DNA from: Streptacidiphilus rugosus AM-16
GTDB lineage: Bacteria; Actinomycetota; Actinomycetes; Streptomycetales; Streptomycetaceae
Direction: 5' to 3'
Assembly (NCBI RefSeq): GCF_000744655.1
Contig: NZ_JQMJ01000004.1
Span: 930,001-994,000, forward strand
DNA: 64,000 bases
Shown piece after piece: positions 17,294 to 25,324 of this stretch. The notes below the pieces were generated by a model, which was not told where the DNA came from, ran no database searches, and saw nothing but the letters and a program-made list of their open reading frames with translations. A program made the translations under genes and the position numbers. The stretch's first letter is position 1. Each line of letters begins with the position of its first letter.

Positions 17294-17329
17294 GGGGCGG
17301 CACCCCCGGAGGTCCAGGGGTGCCGCCCC
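17294..17329 (-). terminator. Hairpin terminator after the M4 protease gene
   Basis: A perfect 13-bp inverted repeat (17294-17306 and 17317-17329) with a 10-nt loop lies just downstream of the metalloprotease stop codon and upstream of the serine protease start, so the two proteases probably have separate transcripts. Confidence 0.8.
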
Positions 17330-17344
17330 GTCAGGTACGCGCGG

Positions 17345-19678
17345 TCAGCTCGCGTTCAGCGCCGTGTCGTCGATGACGAAGGAGGTCTGCAGCGAGGCGT
17401 CCTCGGTGCCGGTGAACTTGAGGGTCACCGTCTGGCCCGCGTAGGCCGAGAGGTTGAAGGACCGCAGCTGGTAGCCGGTGGCCTTGTTGAGGTTGGAGTA
17501 GGTGGCCAGGGTGGTCGAGCCGACCTGGACGGTCAGCTTGTCGAAGGCCGTCGTGGTGGTGGTCTCGGCGGTGTCGATGTGCAGGTAGAAGGAGAGCGTC
17601 GCCGAGCAGCCCGCCGGGATGGTCACCGTCTGGGAGAGGGTGTCCGTGTGGGTGGTGCCGTAGCCGTTCAGCCACGCCTTCCAGGAGCCGGCGTGGGCGG
17701 GCTCACTGCTGGAGCTGTCGACGACGCCCGCGCTCGCGGTCCAGGGCGCGGCGCTGCCGGTCTCGAAGCCGGGATTGCCGAGCTTCTGGCCCGCGCCGGT
17801 GCAGCCGCCGCCGGTCGGGCTGACCGTCAGCGAGAAGGTCGCGGTGTGGGTGGCGGACGCACCGGTACCGGTGACGGTGACCGTGTAGGTGCCGGTCGGC
17901 GTCGACGAGCCGGTGGTGATCGACATCTGGGCGGTCCCGCCGGCCGTCACCGAGGCCGGGCTGAACGTCGCGGTGGCGCCGCTCGGCAGGCCGGACGCGG
18001 AGAGGTTCACGGTCTGGGCGGATCCGCTGGTGAGCGCGGTCGTCACGCTCGCGGTGAGGCTGCCGCCGGGGTTGACCGAGCCGGAGGCCGGAGACACGGC
18101 GAGGGAGAAGTCGTTGACGCCGGTGGTGCAGGTCGGGTCACCGGACTGGGCCGGGACGCTGACCGCGTTCCACGCGGCCTTGACCGTGTTGAACTCGGCG
18201 CACGAGGGGTCGAGGTTCTTCGCGGCCTGCAGCGTCCAGGTGCGATAGGTCAGGTACGAGCTGGCCGAGTTCTTCATCAGCTGGGCGTTGTACACGACCT
18301 TGAGGGCGTTCTGGATGCCGATGCCGGTGACGGAGGAGCTGTTGCAGGTCGGGCTGGCCGGACCGCCGGCCGGGTTGCTGCCCTGGGACACCAGGTAGAA
18401 CCAGTGGTTGCCGGGCCCCGCGGCGGCGTGGACCTCGTCGCCGGGGACGCTGCTGGAGTAGCAGTTGGGGTCGCCGTTGACCAGGGAGGGGTTGTACATG
18501 TTGCGGATCGGCCCGGTGCCCACCAGGTTGATCTGGTTGCCGACCAGGAAGTCGGGGACCGCGTAGGGCGCGGGCTCGTTGAGGAACGCCTCGGTCGACG
18601 CGCCGTAGGTGTCCGCGATGAACTCCTGGGTGCCGTTGCCGGAGATGCCGCCGGGGGTGTGGTCGTCGACGCCGTGGCCCATCTCGTGGGCGATGACGTC
18701 GATCGCGCCGATCCACTGGCCCGCGTCGTTGTGCCCGACCTGGACCTCGGTGCCGTCGTAGTAGGCGTTGACGTCGGCCAGGCCGACCCGGATCGGCCAC
18801 GCGCCGCCGCTGCCGTCCATGCCGTTGCGACCCAGCCACTGCGACAGCATCCGGAACTCGCCCTGCGCCCCGTACAGGGCGTCGACGCAGCCGGTCTCCT
18901 TGCTGGTGGCGTCGCCGTTGCCCCAGGTGTCGGTGGACTTGGTGAACGTCGTGTTCGTGGCCGCGTCCTGGCAGGGCATGTTGGTGATGCCAGGGGAGTT
19001 CATCGAGAAGCTGCCACCCGAGGAGGTGGTGCCGATGGTGAGCGGCTCCGGGCCGTTCCAGGCGCCGGTGGCGCTGCCGTGCATGACGTGCTCCTGGGTG
19101 TGCAGCACCGCCCCGGTGCGGGCGTCGACGTCGACGCTGAGGCGGCTGACGCCGTCGCTCCCGGTACCGTCGACCGTGGTCTCCCACGCCAGCGCGGCAG
19201 GTCCGGAGCCCAGGGCGTAGACGACCAGCCGGGTGCCCTCCGTCCTGGTCACCTTCGTGAGCCGGCCCGCGGCGACGGACGCGGCCTTGGCGCTGCTGAT
19301 GGTGGGGGTGACGGACAGGGCGCCGATCGGACGCCGCTGGGCCACGGAGTGGGCGAGCACCTGCCCGGCGCTGTTGGTCACCACCACGAAGTCGCCGCCG
19401 ACCACCGGCACGCCGTGGTAGGTGCGGTCGTAGGGCACGTACTGGGTACCCGCCGAGGCGACGACCGTGTGACGGACGAACTGGTCGTTGGCGCTTGCCT
19501 GGAGGAAGGCCGGACGCGCGGCGACGAGCGCGTCGGCGCTCTGGGCGGCCAGCGCCTGGGCGTTGGGGGCGGGTGTCGGCGCCGGTGCCGCCCCGGCGCT
19601 CGGAGCGGCTGCTAAGCCGCCGATCAGCGCGGTGACGGCCACCGCACCCGCGGCGACGCCGGCTCGTGTCCTCTTCAT
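17345..19678 (-). CDS. Secreted thermolysin-type (M4) zinc metalloprotease with Ig-like and C-terminal accessory modules
   Basis: A 777-aa exported protease. Signal peptide: residues 1-30 ending SAGA. Propeptide with FTP/PepSY features: about 35-200 (YHGVPVVGGDFVVVTNSAG). Catalytic M4 domain: about 205-515, with zinc motif HEMGH at residues 331-335 and the third ligand most likely Glu352 in TQEFIADTYG. An Ig-like domain follows (about 525-620, SLAVSPASGSVNPGG), then a C-terminal beta-sandwich (about 630-777; LGNPGFETGSAAPWT to SFVIDDTALNAS) almost the same as that ending the phosphoesterase at 8539-11280. Such tails usually mediate substrate or surface binding and may be removed on maturation. 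The enzyme probably degrades external protein. Confidence 0.93.
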   Translation of the reverse strand: MKRTRAGVAAGAVAVTALIGGLAAAPSAGAAPAPTPAPNAQALAAQSADALVAARPAFLQASANDQFVRHTVVASAGTQYVPYDRTYHGVPVVGGDFVVVTNSAGQVLAHSVAQRRPIGALSVTPTISSAKAASVAAGRLTKVTRTEGTRLVVYALGSGPAALAWETTVDGTGSDGVSRLSVDVDARTGAVLHTQEHVMHGSATGAWNGPEPLTIGTTSSGGSFSMNSPGITNMPCQDAATNTTFTKSTDTWGNGDATSKETGCVDALYGAQGEFRMLSQWLGRNGMDGSGGAWPIRVGLADVNAYYDGTEVQVGHNDAGQWIGAIDVIAHEMGHGVDDHTPGGISGNGTQEFIADTYGASTEAFLNEPAPYAVPDFLVGNQINLVGTGPIRNMYNPSLVNGDPNCYSSSVPGDEVHAAAGPGNHWFYLVSQGSNPAGGPASPTCNSSSVTGIGIQNALKVVYNAQLMKNSASSYLTYRTWTLQAAKNLDPSCAEFNTVKAAWNAVSVPAQSGDPTCTTGVNDFSLAVSPASGSVNPGGSLTASVTTALTSGSAQTVNLSASGLPSGATATFSPASVTAGGTAQMSITTGSSTPTGTYTVTVTGTGASATHTATFSLTVSPTGGGCTGAGQKLGNPGFETGSAAPWTASAGVVDSSSSEPAHAGSWKAWLNGYGTTHTDTLSQTVTIPAGCSATLSFYLHIDTAETTTTTAFDKLTVQVGSTTLATYSNLNKATGYQLRSFNLSAYAGQTVTLKFTGTEDASLQTSFVIDDTALNAS

Positions 19679-20127
19679 GGAGACCTGGTCCTCTCAGTGG
19701 TCGGCCCGGTGAGCCCGCTGGCTCAGGGGAGATTGCGGACGAGCACAGGCAGATCAGAGCCAACCCAACATGGACATGCCAAGTCCGAGGACATGGCGGT
19801 GCCCAGGCGTGCGCAGAGCGCGGAAGGGGGACGACGAGCATGTCACCACGACGAAGGGTGGTCTCTCGTCCAAAAGGGAACCAGCGGTCTCACGGTGAGT
19901 CAAGAGGAAACTCTTAGACTGCTCCTGTTGACGACTCACGCGGTTCGCGCTAAAGCGACTCCCGGATTCCGGTATGCGCCCTGCGCCATGAGGGCGCCGA
20001 CGGGCCGTCCCGCGACGACCCGGGAGCATCGCGGCGCCGCTCACCCGGAGGGACTCGCGCCACGCGCCGTCGTCGGGCCCGCTGCCTACGATGGCCGTGA
20101 CCCGGCCGTTGATCCGCAGGGAGCACC
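19679..20127. other. Intergenic region between the M4 protease and sortase genes
   Basis: About 450 bp without a credible gene. It must hold the divergent promoters. A spaced inverted repeat GTGAGTC (19895-19901) and GACTCAC (19933-19939) surrounds a short AAGAG/CTCTT hairpin near 19905; this could be a regulator site, but I cannot assign it. No convincing -35/-10 pair was found for either side. Confidence 0.4.
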
Positions 20128-20871
20128 ATGAGCCGTCTCCGTCTGGCCGCCGTTCCCCTCGCGGGCATAGTGGTCTCCGCGCTGTTCGGGTGTCCGGCGA
20201 CGGCGTCCGCGAGTAAGACGGGGGCGGTCCACCGCGGCGGACAGAGCAGAACGCTGCCGGACGGCACTCCCGCCGCGCCGCCGCCCCGGGCTCGCAGGAC
20301 CGCCACCATGACGCTGACCATCCCGTCGATCGGCATCCGGAACCTGCGGGTCGTCGCCTACGCCGGGACGACCGACGACTGGCCCGGCACCCGGATCCAG
20401 GACCGCGGCCTCACGGCGACCCCCTTCGGCCCCCACGGTGGCGTCGGCCCGGGTGAGATCGGCAACTTCCTGGTCACCGGCCATCGAACCGCCGACGGCG
20501 GCCCGTTCCACGCCGTGCCCTCGCTCAAGGCCGGCGCCAGGGTCCTGGTCTCCACGGGCGGCGTCACCTACGTGTACGCGATCACCGGCACACGGAGGAC
20601 CGACTTCCGGTCCGCGCGCTCACTCGCCGCGCAGCGAGCCGCCGTGCCCGGCCGCCCCGGCGAGAAGCCCGCCCAGGCCATGCTCACGCTCTCCACCTGC
20701 GCGACACCCGAGGACGCCGCCGCGGGCGACACCTGGCACGACGACAAGGGCAACCCCCGACACCGGATCGACAAGATCGGCGTCCTGGTCGGCTGGTCGC
20801 GGTCGGGCAGCACGGCGAGGCCCCACCCGCTCGCCGCCGGCGAGGTGCCCGTCCGACACCGGTCTACGTGA
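20128..20871 (+). CDS. Sortase (class E/F-like transpeptidase)
   Basis: A 247-aa protein starts at ATG 20128 after GGGAG. An N-terminal hydrophobic segment (RLAAVPLAGIVVSALFGCPATA) acts as signal or anchor; it contains GC, so lipidation is conceivable. The sortase core (about 60-230) has the catalytic His in LVTGHRTADGGPF, Cys in LTLSTCATPED, and a likely Arg in NPRHRIDKIGVLVG. Sortases cleave LPxTG-like motifs and attach proteins to peptidoglycan. No obvious LPxTG substrate gene is adjacent, so this is probably a housekeeping-like accessory sortase. The class is uncertain between E and F. Confidence 0.85.
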   Translation: MSRLRLAAVPLAGIVVSALFGCPATASASKTGAVHRGGQSRTLPDGTPAAPPPRARRTATMTLTIPSIGIRNLRVVAYAGTTDDWPGTRIQDRGLTATPFGPHGGVGPGEIGNFLVTGHRTADGGPFHAVPSLKAGARVLVSTGGVTYVYAITGTRRTDFRSARSLAAQRAAVPGRPGEKPAQAMLTLSTCATPEDAAAGDTWHDDKGNPRHRIDKIGVLVGWSRSGSTARPHPLAAGEVPVRHRST

Positions 20872-20986
20872 TTGCCCCGATGCCGAGGCGACGCCGGGTG
20901 CGACAGGCTCGTCGTCGTGCACCGAGGCGCCCCGTTCCGGTTCGGGTCGTCGCGCACCCTGCGCGCGGTGCGAGAGGGGAGGCCGC

Positions 20987-22150
20987 ATGGCGGCACAGGC
21001 CACGACCGCTCAACTCGTCGGCGAGATACAGAGGTTCGCCGCGCGCCTGCTGACGGGGGTCGTCGAGGACGCGGCGCCGCGAGCCGCGTCCGGCGACTTC
21101 ACCTGCGCACCCGTGGGTCTGTGGCTGGCACTGTCGGCCCTCGCCTCAGGAGCCGGGTCCGAGACGGCTCGGGAGCTGCGCGACCTGCTCGGCGCGGCAG
21201 GGCCGGAGGCCGCCTCCGCGGCCACCGCCGCGACGGAGCAGCTGGCCCTGACGGACGGCGTCGCGGTCGCGACGGCCGTGTGGTCGCGCACGCCGGTCTA
21301 CCGGGAGTACCGCGAGCGCCTGCCGGACGTCGCCTTCGGCCACCTCGACCCGGCCGACGTCTCGGCGATCGACCGCTGGGTGTGGGGAGCCACCGAAGGA
21401 ATGATCCACCAGCTGCCGGACCCTCCGGAGCCGGACGAGCTGCTGCTGCTCGTCAACGCGCTGCAACTGGACGGCACATGGTCCTCGCGGTTCAAGCAGG
21501 AGAAGACCGCGGACCGGGCCTTCACCGACGCCCTGGGCGTCGAGCACCTCGTCCCGACCATGGCCACGAGCCTGCCGCGGCCCGCGTACGCGTGGACCGT
21601 GGAAGCTCCCTCCGGCAACCCCGATGAGGACGTGGAGGTGGTGGCGCTGCTCTGCAGCGCGGAGCCCGACCGTCTGCCGCTGCAGGTGAGCTGCGTCCTG
21701 GGAGCTCCGGGCCGGGGCCCGGCGGAGGTGCTGCCCGCCGCCTGGGCGGCGCACGAACGCCGCCGCCCGATCGACGCGGACGCGGTCACCATCACCCTTC
21801 CGCAGCTCCACCTGGAGACGCACCTGCGTGTGGAGGAGCTTCTCCCCTCGCTCGGCGCGCCGCTGGCCGTGTCCGACCGTGCGGACTTCTCCGGCATGTC
21901 CCCGGAAGCCCTGCGACTCGGCAGGCTCACCCAGGAGTCGGTGCTGCGGATCGACGAGAAGGGCGTCCGGGCGGCGGCGGTGACGCAGAGCTGGACGAGA
22001 ACGCTGGGTGTATCCGGTCGGGTACCGCGTACCAGGCACATCGCCTTCGACAGGCCCTTCGGTCTGGTGGTCTTCGCCGGCAGCACCGGGCTCCCGTTGT
22101 TCACCGCCTGGCAGGCGTCGGCACCCAGGTCACCCCACCGACACGACTGA
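20987..22150 (+). CDS. Serpin-family protein (bacterial serine protease inhibitor)
   Basis: A 387-aa protein starts at ATG 20987, just after GGGGAGG. The serpin fold signature is visible: the N-terminal FAARLL and FTCAPVGLWLALSALASGA segment, the central LLLLVNALQLDGTWSSRF, then the hinge RIDEKGVRAAAVTQ and the C-terminal FDRPFGLVVF. The reactive-centre loop runs from about residue 333 to 352; the small-residue hinge AAA is present, compatible with an inhibitory serpin. Unlike secreted serpins it has no signal peptide, so it would act in the cytoplasm or after lysis. Position among two secreted protease genes and a sortase is suggestive, but its target is unknown. Serpins are uncommon in bacteria. 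Confidence 0.85.
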   Translation: MAAQATTAQLVGEIQRFAARLLTGVVEDAAPRAASGDFTCAPVGLWLALSALASGAGSETARELRDLLGAAGPEAASAATAATEQLALTDGVAVATAVWSRTPVYREYRERLPDVAFGHLDPADVSAIDRWVWGATEGMIHQLPDPPEPDELLLLVNALQLDGTWSSRFKQEKTADRAFTDALGVEHLVPTMATSLPRPAYAWTVEAPSGNPDEDVEVVALLCSAEPDRLPLQVSCVLGAPGRGPAEVLPAAWAAHERRRPIDADAVTITLPQLHLETHLRVEELLPSLGAPLAVSDRADFSGMSPEALRLGRLTQESVLRIDEKGVRAAAVTQSWTRTLGVSGRVPRTRHIAFDRPFGLVVFAGSTGLPLFTAWQASAPRSPHRHD

Positions 22151-22318
22151 CGGTCTTCCGATGATCCGACGGAAGCGGGGGCGGGCGGCGCGCGCCCGCT
22201 TCCGTCAACGCCATTCGGGGAGGTTCACCCGTGTCGCGCGTGACGTTCCGAGCATCCCGGCTGGAGTATGTGACCGATTCCTCACGTTCTTCCCTTCACT
22301 CCTGAAAGGTCCGAGGTC

Positions 22319-22570
22319 ATGATCCGTCGTCTTGGAACCGTGCTGGCGGGCGGTCTGCTGCTGACGATCGTCGGTCTGACGACGCTGCCCACGACAGCGT
22401 CCGCCGACATCACCAGCGGTGACACCCCCTCCCAGACCTACGTCTGCAACGTCGGCGACTCGGACTCCACGGCCACGGTCCAGACGACCGACATCGACAG
22501 CGCCTCGGCGATCATGCCGAGCCTCCTCGGCATGAAGCTGAGCAACTGCCGTCTGAACTCAGCGCGGTAA
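22319..22570 (+). CDS. Small secreted protein
   Basis: An 83-aa product starts at ATG 22319 after GAGG. A classic signal peptide covers residues 1-29 (MIRRLGTVLAGGLLLTIVGL to TASA). The mature peptide of about 54 residues has two Cys (YVCNVG and LSNCRLN) able to form one disulfide, is rich in Ser/Thr/Asp, and ends basic. I recognise no family; it could be a small surface or signalling protein. It stands alone between the serpin gene and the lux-like operon. Confidence 0.65.
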   Translation: MIRRLGTVLAGGLLLTIVGLTTLPTTASADITSGDTPSQTYVCNVGDSDSTATVQTTDIDSASAIMPSLLGMKLSNCRLNSAR

Positions 22571-23000
22571 CGCCGCCCCGGGGGGTGGGGGGCGCACCGG
22601 CGGCGTCCCGCCGGGGGCCGCAATCCTCGAAGCGATTCACGTCGTGTGCGACGTACATCGCGGATTCGGCCGGCATTCACCTCTCGCCGGGGTGTTGTTC
22701 GTCCTCCGTGTGATCCTCATCGCATTCACCTGCCTCCGTGCGGCGAAAAGCACTTGACGCGTCATTAGCACCGTTCCCGACAGGTTATGGTGGATCTTGC
22801 CTTCCGCTCGCAGCGCGGATCAGGCTCCTCCATTCGGTCCACTGCCCTTGCTGGCCAACACACCCGCACGGACCGCGGAACGCCGCTCACAGCGGTCGTC
22901 ACAGCGCGCGGAAACCTCATTCAGGGACCGCCCCGATTGCGAGGACGAAATCCGGTCCCGGGTGAACCCCGGCGGCCCGGGGGGACTTTGGGGAGGTACA
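22571..23000. other. Intergenic region upstream of the lux-like operon
   Basis: About 430 bp without a credible gene. An open frame in the operon's first-gene phase extends back to 22797 but is low-complexity and lacks a ribosome binding site, while GGGGAGG at 22990-22995 sets the true start. The operon promoter should lie here; I found a TTGACG at about 22754 but no well-spaced -10. Confidence 0.4.
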
Positions 23001-24155
23001 TTGGCTGCGCAATTCCGTGCTGCATGCACGGACGATATCGACGAACTGCTGACGCTCTATCGGGCGGTCTACGGCAGCTCGTACACCCTGCCTCTCGGCA
23101 CCGACCGCGAGGTGATGGCCCGGGAGATCAACTCCCCCACGACCACCTGGCTGGTGGCCAGGCAGGGCGCACACGGGAGCCTGGTCGCCTCGATCCTCGG
23201 CACCGTCTCCCCGAGGGAGCGGCTGGGCAAGCTCCAGGGGCTGGCCGTGCACCCCGACGCCCGGGGCGGCGGAGTCGCGCGGCAGGCGGTGCGGGAACTG
23301 AGCGACCGGCTGCTCGACGAGCAGCCGGTGGACTCGGTCTACGCGACCGCTCGCACCAACTCCACCGCGCCGCAACGGATATGCCTGCAGAGCGGGTTCC
23401 GCGCCCTGGGCGTCTTCCCCAATCTGCGCAAATCCGACCGGCACGAGACGATGGTCCTGCTCGCCCGCCACCGTCCCGGAGTGCTCGAGCAGCGCCTCGC
23501 CGTACCACGTGTGCCCGCCGGGCTCGGCGGGCTGGTCGACGCCCTGCACCAGGCTGTGGGGCTGTCCGGGGCGCCACGGCCGCGGGTGGACCAGCGGCCG
23601 TCGCGGAACCCGTCCGAGCCGGCGCCTCCGGACGCCGCACCGGCCTTCGAAGTAGTGGACGCGCCCGCGTTCGTCCGGCGCCGGCTCGCCACCGCCGTGC
23701 CCGATCCCGAGGACCGGTTCTACCCCTTCCACGCGCCCAACGTGCTCCTCGCGGCCGAGGACGGCGGCTTCGAGGTCTACGCCCAGTTGAACCGGAGCGA
23801 CGGCTACTGCGCCCTGGTCGCCACGGCTCCCGGACTGCCCGAACGCGGGGGCGACCTCGACGCCGTGATCAGCACCCTCTCCGACCAGGGCGCGCTGCAC
23901 ATCGAGATGCTGCTGCCGCTGGACCGCTACGCGGACCTGGACCTGCTGCTCGGCAACGGGTTCCTGCCCGCCGCCGCCTACCCGGCGATGCGCAGGGAGA
24001 GCGACGGCTACCGCGACTACGTGGTGATGGCGCGCACCATGAAGCCCCTCGACTTCCGCGGACTGGCCATCGACGCCGCCTTCCGCCCCTTCACCGAGCA
24101 GTACATCGAGCTGTGGAAGCAGCAGTACCTCAACACGCACGGGATATTCCATTGA
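23001..24155 (+). CDS. Two-domain GNAT-like acyltransferase, first gene of the lux-like operon
   Basis: A 384-aa protein. TTG 23001 is preferred because GGGGAGG sits 5-6 nt upstream. Residues 1-165 are a GNAT domain: FRAACTDDIDELLTLYRAVY, then LQGLAVHPDARGGGVARQAV, whose R-G-G-G-V-A matches the acetyl/acyl-CoA loop, and NSTAPQRICLQSGFR for motif B. Residues about 220-384 form a second, degenerate GNAT-like half (LIEMLLPLDRYADLDLLLGNGF and MARTMKPLDF). Paired GNAT halves occur in N-acyltransferases that use long-chain acyl-CoA or acyl-ACP. The stop overlaps the next start (TTGA), so it is coupled to the acyl-activating genes and probably hands over or accepts an acyl group. Product unknown. 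Confidence 0.75.
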   Translation: MAAQFRAACTDDIDELLTLYRAVYGSSYTLPLGTDREVMAREINSPTTTWLVARQGAHGSLVASILGTVSPRERLGKLQGLAVHPDARGGGVARQAVRELSDRLLDEQPVDSVYATARTNSTAPQRICLQSGFRALGVFPNLRKSDRHETMVLLARHRPGVLEQRLAVPRVPAGLGGLVDALHQAVGLSGAPRPRVDQRPSRNPSEPAPPDAAPAFEVVDAPAFVRRRLATAVPDPEDRFYPFHAPNVLLAAEDGGFEVYAQLNRSDGYCALVATAPGLPERGGDLDAVISTLSDQGALHIEMLLPLDRYADLDLLLGNGFLPAAAYPAMRRESDGYRDYVVMARTMKPLDFRGLAIDAAFRPFTEQYIELWKQQYLNTHGIFH

Positions 24156-25324
24156 GCCAGTACCTCGAACCGGTCGCGGTCCCCGACCCGGCCGCGCTCG
24201 CCCACGTCCAGCAGTTGTGCGACATAGCCGAGCCCTACGCGGTCGGCCCGGAACTGGACGCGTTGTTCGTCCGGGCCATGAACGAGTCCAACGCTTGGCA
24301 CGCCGCCCGGTCCCCGTTCTTCGCCCGCCTGTGGGAGTCCGGACCCACCGCGGGAGCTCCTCTCGCCGGGATCGACGAGCTGGACCGGCTGCCCTACGTG
24401 CACGCCAACTTCTTCAAGGCCCACGAGGTCGTCTCCGTCCCCGAGCAGGACGTGACCCTGCACGTCACCTCGTCGGGGACCACCGGACAGAAGTCGCAGA
24501 TGTTCTTCGACGACTGGACGCTGCGCAACGGGCAGCGGATGGTCGCCAGGGTCTTCGACTCCTACGGCTGGCTGGGCGAGGAGGAGCCGGTCAACTACCT
24601 GCTCTCCAACTACCAGCCCCGGCCGGGACTCAACCTCGGCACCTCCTTCACCGACGAGTACCTGTGCCACTTCGCGCCGGTGCGCTCCGTCGAGTACGCG
24701 CTCAAGCACACCGGCGCCGGCCACGAGTTCGACCCGTTCGGCTGTGCGCGGGCCCTGCTGCGCTACGCCGAGGAGGGCGCCCCCGTGCGGATCCTCGGCT
24801 TCCCCGCCTTCCTCTCCTTCACCCTGGACCGGATGCGCAACCTGGGCCTGCCGCCCGTGCGGCTCGACCCCCGCTCGCTGGTCGTCTTCGGCGGCGGCTG
24901 GAAGGGACACGCGGACAAGCAGGTCGCCAAGCCCGAGCTCTACCGCCGCATCCACGACCAGCTCGGGATTCCCGACGAGCGGATCCGCGACGGCTACGGA
25001 GCCGTGGAGCACTCGGTGCTCTACATGGAGTGCGCCAACCACCGCCTGCACGTGCCGACCTGGTCGCGGATGCTGGTCCGCGACGTGGGCACGCTGGAGC
25101 CGCTGCCCTACGGGGAGCGCGGCTACGCCCAGTTCGTCTCCCCGTACATCACCTCGGTGCCGGCCCAGTCGGTGCTCATGGGCGACCTGGTCTCGCAGCA
25201 CTCCCCCGAGGAGTGCGGCTGCGGTCTGCCCACCCCCTGGTTCGCCGTGCACGGCCGGGCCGGGGTCAGCCGCAACCGCAGCTGTGCCGTCGCCGCCGCC
25301 GAACTGCTCAAGGGAACGTCATGA
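24152..25324 (+). CDS. LuxE-like acyl-protein synthetase
   Basis: A 390-aa protein starts at TTG 24152 (overlap TTGA with the preceding stop). The adenylate-forming core is clear: P-loop TSSGTTGQKSQ at residues 106-116, FGGGWKGHADKQV about residue 245, DGYGAVEHSVLYMEC about 280 and YAQFVSPY about 330. A single Cys lies 12 residues before the end (Cys378, in RNRSCAVAAAELL). In Vibrio LuxE the acyl-thioester Cys also sits just before the C-terminus and passes the acyl group to LuxC; that match suggests the same relay here. It should turn fatty acid plus ATP into an acyl-enzyme. It is coupled downstream by ATGA to the LuxC-containing fusion. Confidence 0.85.
   Translation: MSQYLEPVAVPDPAALAHVQQLCDIAEPYAVGPELDALFVRAMNESNAWHAARSPFFARLWESGPTAGAPLAGIDELDRLPYVHANFFKAHEVVSVPEQDVTLHVTSSGTTGQKSQMFFDDWTLRNGQRMVARVFDSYGWLGEEEPVNYLLSNYQPRPGLNLGTSFTDEYLCHFAPVRSVEYALKHTGAGHEFDPFGCARALLRYAEEGAPVRILGFPAFLSFTLDRMRNLGLPPVRLDPRSLVVFGGGWKGHADKQVAKPELYRRIHDQLGIPDERIRDGYGAVEHSVLYMECANHRLHVPTWSRMLVRDVGTLEPLPYGERGYAQFVSPYITSVPAQSVLMGDLVSQHSPEECGCGLPTPWFAVHGRAGVSRNRSCAVAAAELLKGTS

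Noticed and set aside
22797..23000. Longer start for the first lux-like operon gene
   Set aside because: The added residues are low complexity, while GGGGAGG directly before TTG 23001 marks the start.
24217..25320. N-terminal extension of the LuxC fusion through the LuxE gene
   Set aside because: The extra sequence is Arg-rich shadow of LuxE. ATG 25321 overlaps the LuxE stop, and the LuxC domain starts right after it.
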